Both the position numbers and the translations under genes were made by a program. Positions 41,598-43,050 of a stretch of 43,050 nt of DNA are shown one piece after another (the first letter of the stretch is position 1; each line of letters starts with the position of its first letter). Source of the stretch: Acidimicrobiaceae bacterium (GTDB taxonomy: Bacteria > Actinomycetota > Acidimicrobiia > Acidimicrobiales > Ilumatobacteraceae); NCBI GenBank assembly GCA_024641005.1, contig JAHEDX010000006.1:29112-72161 (forward strand), read 5' to 3'. The notes under the pieces are model-generated. The model searched no databases. It worked only from the letters and a program-made list of their open reading frames with translations, and was not told the origin of the DNA.

Positions 41598-43034
41598 TCA
41601 GTATCGCACTTCGCGGGTCACTGGTTTCGAACCCATCTCCCCGTTGACCCAGCCCGGGATGATCGACGAGAACAGTCCGGCGCCGCCGCCTGCGTAGGCG
41701 AGCATGAGACCATCGGGCCGGAACTTCGGAAGGTCGGCCGTGCTCATGCCGACCGGGATTCCTTCGGAGATGTCCCCGGCGCCCCGCTCGAGTACTGCCG
41801 CCGGCGTGGTGAGCCGCATGTGCAGTTCGAACAGGATCCGGTCGCGTTCCCATCCCGCGTCGGCGAACACCCTCGCGTGTTCGGGGCCCATCAGCAGGAT
41901 CGCGTCGAAGCCGAGCACCAGCTTGTGGTGGTGGATCACCTGCAGCTGCGCGGCGAGCGTGTTGGCGAGGCTCTCGGGCGTCCGCGACAACTGGTCGACG
42001 ATGCCGCGGGGGCCCTCGCCCGCGAACACCGTGATGGCGTCGACATCTGGCTCGATACCGTGCTGGCCCGCCAGGGTGCCGAACGGTGATTCGGCGTCGT
42101 TCTCGGCGAAGCAGAAGCTCAGCTTGCCCGGATTGCCGTGCGCAGCACGATCCACCTCACCGGGGCGACCGCCGCCCACGTTGCGCACCACCAGCTGCAG
42201 CGCCCGCCCGATCGTGGAGTTGGCGCGGTTGCCCTGCCCGAGCGCGTTGATGCCCGAGTTCATGCCGATCGCCCTCGTTCCCGGTCCGCTGCACACCAGC
42301 ACCGGACCTACCGGCATCGTGGTGGCGAGCAATCCGTGCATGTTGAACTCGTCGTTGCAGACCGCCTCGACCGCGGTGAGCACCCAGGGGAGATATTCGG
42401 GCAGGCAACCTGCCATCACGGCGGAGATCGCGACCTTCTCGACGGTGATGTCGACGAGGTCGGGTGGCACGGTGGCGACGATGTCGTCGGGCGCGCGAGT
42501 CGTGCCGGTCAGCATCTTGAGCACCCGCTGTTCGGTGGGCGGTACGACGGGTAAGCCGTCGGTCCAGCCGCGGGTGAACATCATCTCGATCTCATCCTCC
42601 GCCTCGGCGACCTCGATCCGCCTCGATCGCAGCACGCTGCCGCCGTGAACCACGTTGAGCTCGTCGACGAGGTCGGGATCGACGCTCTTCGAGCCGCAGC
42701 CGGGCCGCATCGGGGGCAACCCTGGGCCCAGCCCGGAGATGCCGGTCAGCGCCTCCCAGTCGGTGCGCAACCAACCGACGGTGCGCTCGATCTCGGCACC
42801 GTCGGCCACCTTGATGAGCGTCGGCACCGTCTCGATGTCGTGGTGCCAGCTGACCGCGAGATCTGCGTCGTAGACCGACACCGGATCCCCTGGGAATCCG
42901 GGATCGTCCTGGCTGTACACGGTGACGTCGCCGGCGGCGGCGAGCTGCTGCAGCACCGGAACCACGGTCTGACACGTCTCGCAGTCGCGCTTGACCACGA
43001 CCACGAGTCCGTCGGGCAATGTCGGCTTGCTCAT
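41598..43034 (-). CDS. Thioredoxin-fold fusion protein, partner of the UGSC selenoprotein
   Basis: A 478-residue two-part protein. Residues ~1-110 form a thioredoxin-like domain: strand LVVVVKRDC, redox pair C18-E-T-C21, helix VVPVLQQLA, and the cis-Pro strand IETVPTLIKV. The larger C-terminal domain (~150-478) has FTRGWTDGLPVVPPTEQRV, PDLVDITVEKVAISAVMAGCLPEYLP, GPGTRAIGMNSGINALGQGNRANSTIGRAL and NPGKLSFCFAENDAESPFG. These blocks recur in proteins encoded beside UGSC genes; the activity is not known to me. Conserved Cys in MAGC and SFCFAEN could be redox-active. It precedes the selenoprotein gene by 22 bp. TACGGT 6 nt before ATG 43034 marks a leaderless start. Confidence 0.82.
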   Translation of the reverse strand: MSKPTLPDGLVVVVKRDCETCQTVVPVLQQLAAAGDVTVYSQDDPGFPGDPVSVYDADLAVSWHHDIETVPTLIKVADGAEIERTVGWLRTDWEALTGISGLGPGLPPMRPGCGSKSVDPDLVDELNVVHGGSVLRSRRIEVAEAEDEIEMMFTRGWTDGLPVVPPTEQRVLKMLTGTTRAPDDIVATVPPDLVDITVEKVAISAVMAGCLPEYLPWVLTAVEAVCNDEFNMHGLLATTMPVGPVLVCSGPGTRAIGMNSGINALGQGNRANSTIGRALQLVVRNVGGGRPGEVDRAAHGNPGKLSFCFAENDAESPFGTLAGQHGIEPDVDAITVFAGEGPRGIVDQLSRTPESLANTLAAQLQVIHHHKLVLGFDAILLMGPEHARVFADAGWERDRILFELHMRLTTPAAVLERGAGDISEGIPVGMSTADLPKFRPDGLMLAYAGGGAGLFSSIIPGWVNGEMGSKPVTREVRY

Positions 43035-43040
43035 GCTGCG

Positions 43041-43046
43041 ACCGTA
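43041..43046 (-). promoter_or_regulatory. Candidate -10 (TACGGT) of the selenoprotein operon
   Basis: TACGGT on the minus strand, 6 nt before the ATG at 43034, near the window end. Confidence 0.6.
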
Positions 43047-43050
43047 GTGC

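Overview
The window is a high-GC, gene-dense chromosomal segment from an actinobacterium, most likely a marine or freshwater Acidimicrobiia relative such as the Ilumatobacter group. The lineage call is an inference from gene content. The window carries NucS mismatch endonuclease, an S-(hydroxymethyl)mycothiol-type formaldehyde dehydrogenase, SCO6745-like, DUF2752 and LOG genes, and an actinobacterial-type LexA operator (CGAAC-N4-GTTCG). No rRNA, tRNA, CRISPR array, phage or insertion sequence was found. About 38 protein genes are supported.

Layout. 1-290: two copies of a ~99 bp direct repeat, then ispG (isoprenoid synthesis) and an SCO6745-like gene. 2.3-12.4 kb: mostly minus-strand genes: manA, the mscR/MBL formaldehyde pair, nucS, an ABC1 kinase, a large His-rich membrane protein with an internal duplication, and a crotonase plus gamma-butyrobetaine-hydroxylase-like pair; one lipoprotein is on the plus strand. 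12.4-15.5 kb: cysQ-like phosphatase and dinB. Between them lies an extra ~960 bp segment bounded by two near-identical ~93 bp repeats, each carrying a perfect LexA-type box abutting an ATG. 15.5-25 kb: TetR regulator, nitronate monooxygenase, CoA transferase, hisC, ClC channel, MFS exporter, FAD oxidoreductase, mscL and a degenerate SGNH lipoprotein. 25-33.6 kb: DUF2752, ABC-F, class I fumarase, TauE permease, HrpB helicase, a thioredoxin-fold protein and an eIF2B-like Rossmann protein. 33.6-41 kb: DUF2007-like protein, lipoprotein, HAD phosphatase, a methylsuccinyl-CoA-dehydrogenase-like ACAD, LOG, serine hydrolase, flippase-like membrane protein and mutY. 41-43 kb: a thioredoxin-fusion gene followed by a gene with an in-frame TGA.

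The strongest result is at 41051-41575 (minus). Two apparently separate short frames are one 174-residue selenoprotein of the UGSC type. The TGA is followed by Gly-Ser-Cys and by a perfect 7-bp stem-loop at bacterial SECIS distance. It lies 22 bp behind a 478-residue thioredoxin-fold fusion, so the two probably form a redox pair.

A second theme is transcription architecture. Eighteen genes have a TANNNT -10 hexamer ending 6-9 nt before the start codon, usually without a Shine-Dalgarno sequence, which points to widespread leaderless mRNAs. One divergent pair (DUF2752/ABC-F) shares the TA of two back-to-back -10 elements. DNA repair is well represented (nucS, dinB, mutY), and several genes belong to acyl-CoA metabolism (mcd-like, crotonase, CoA transferase).
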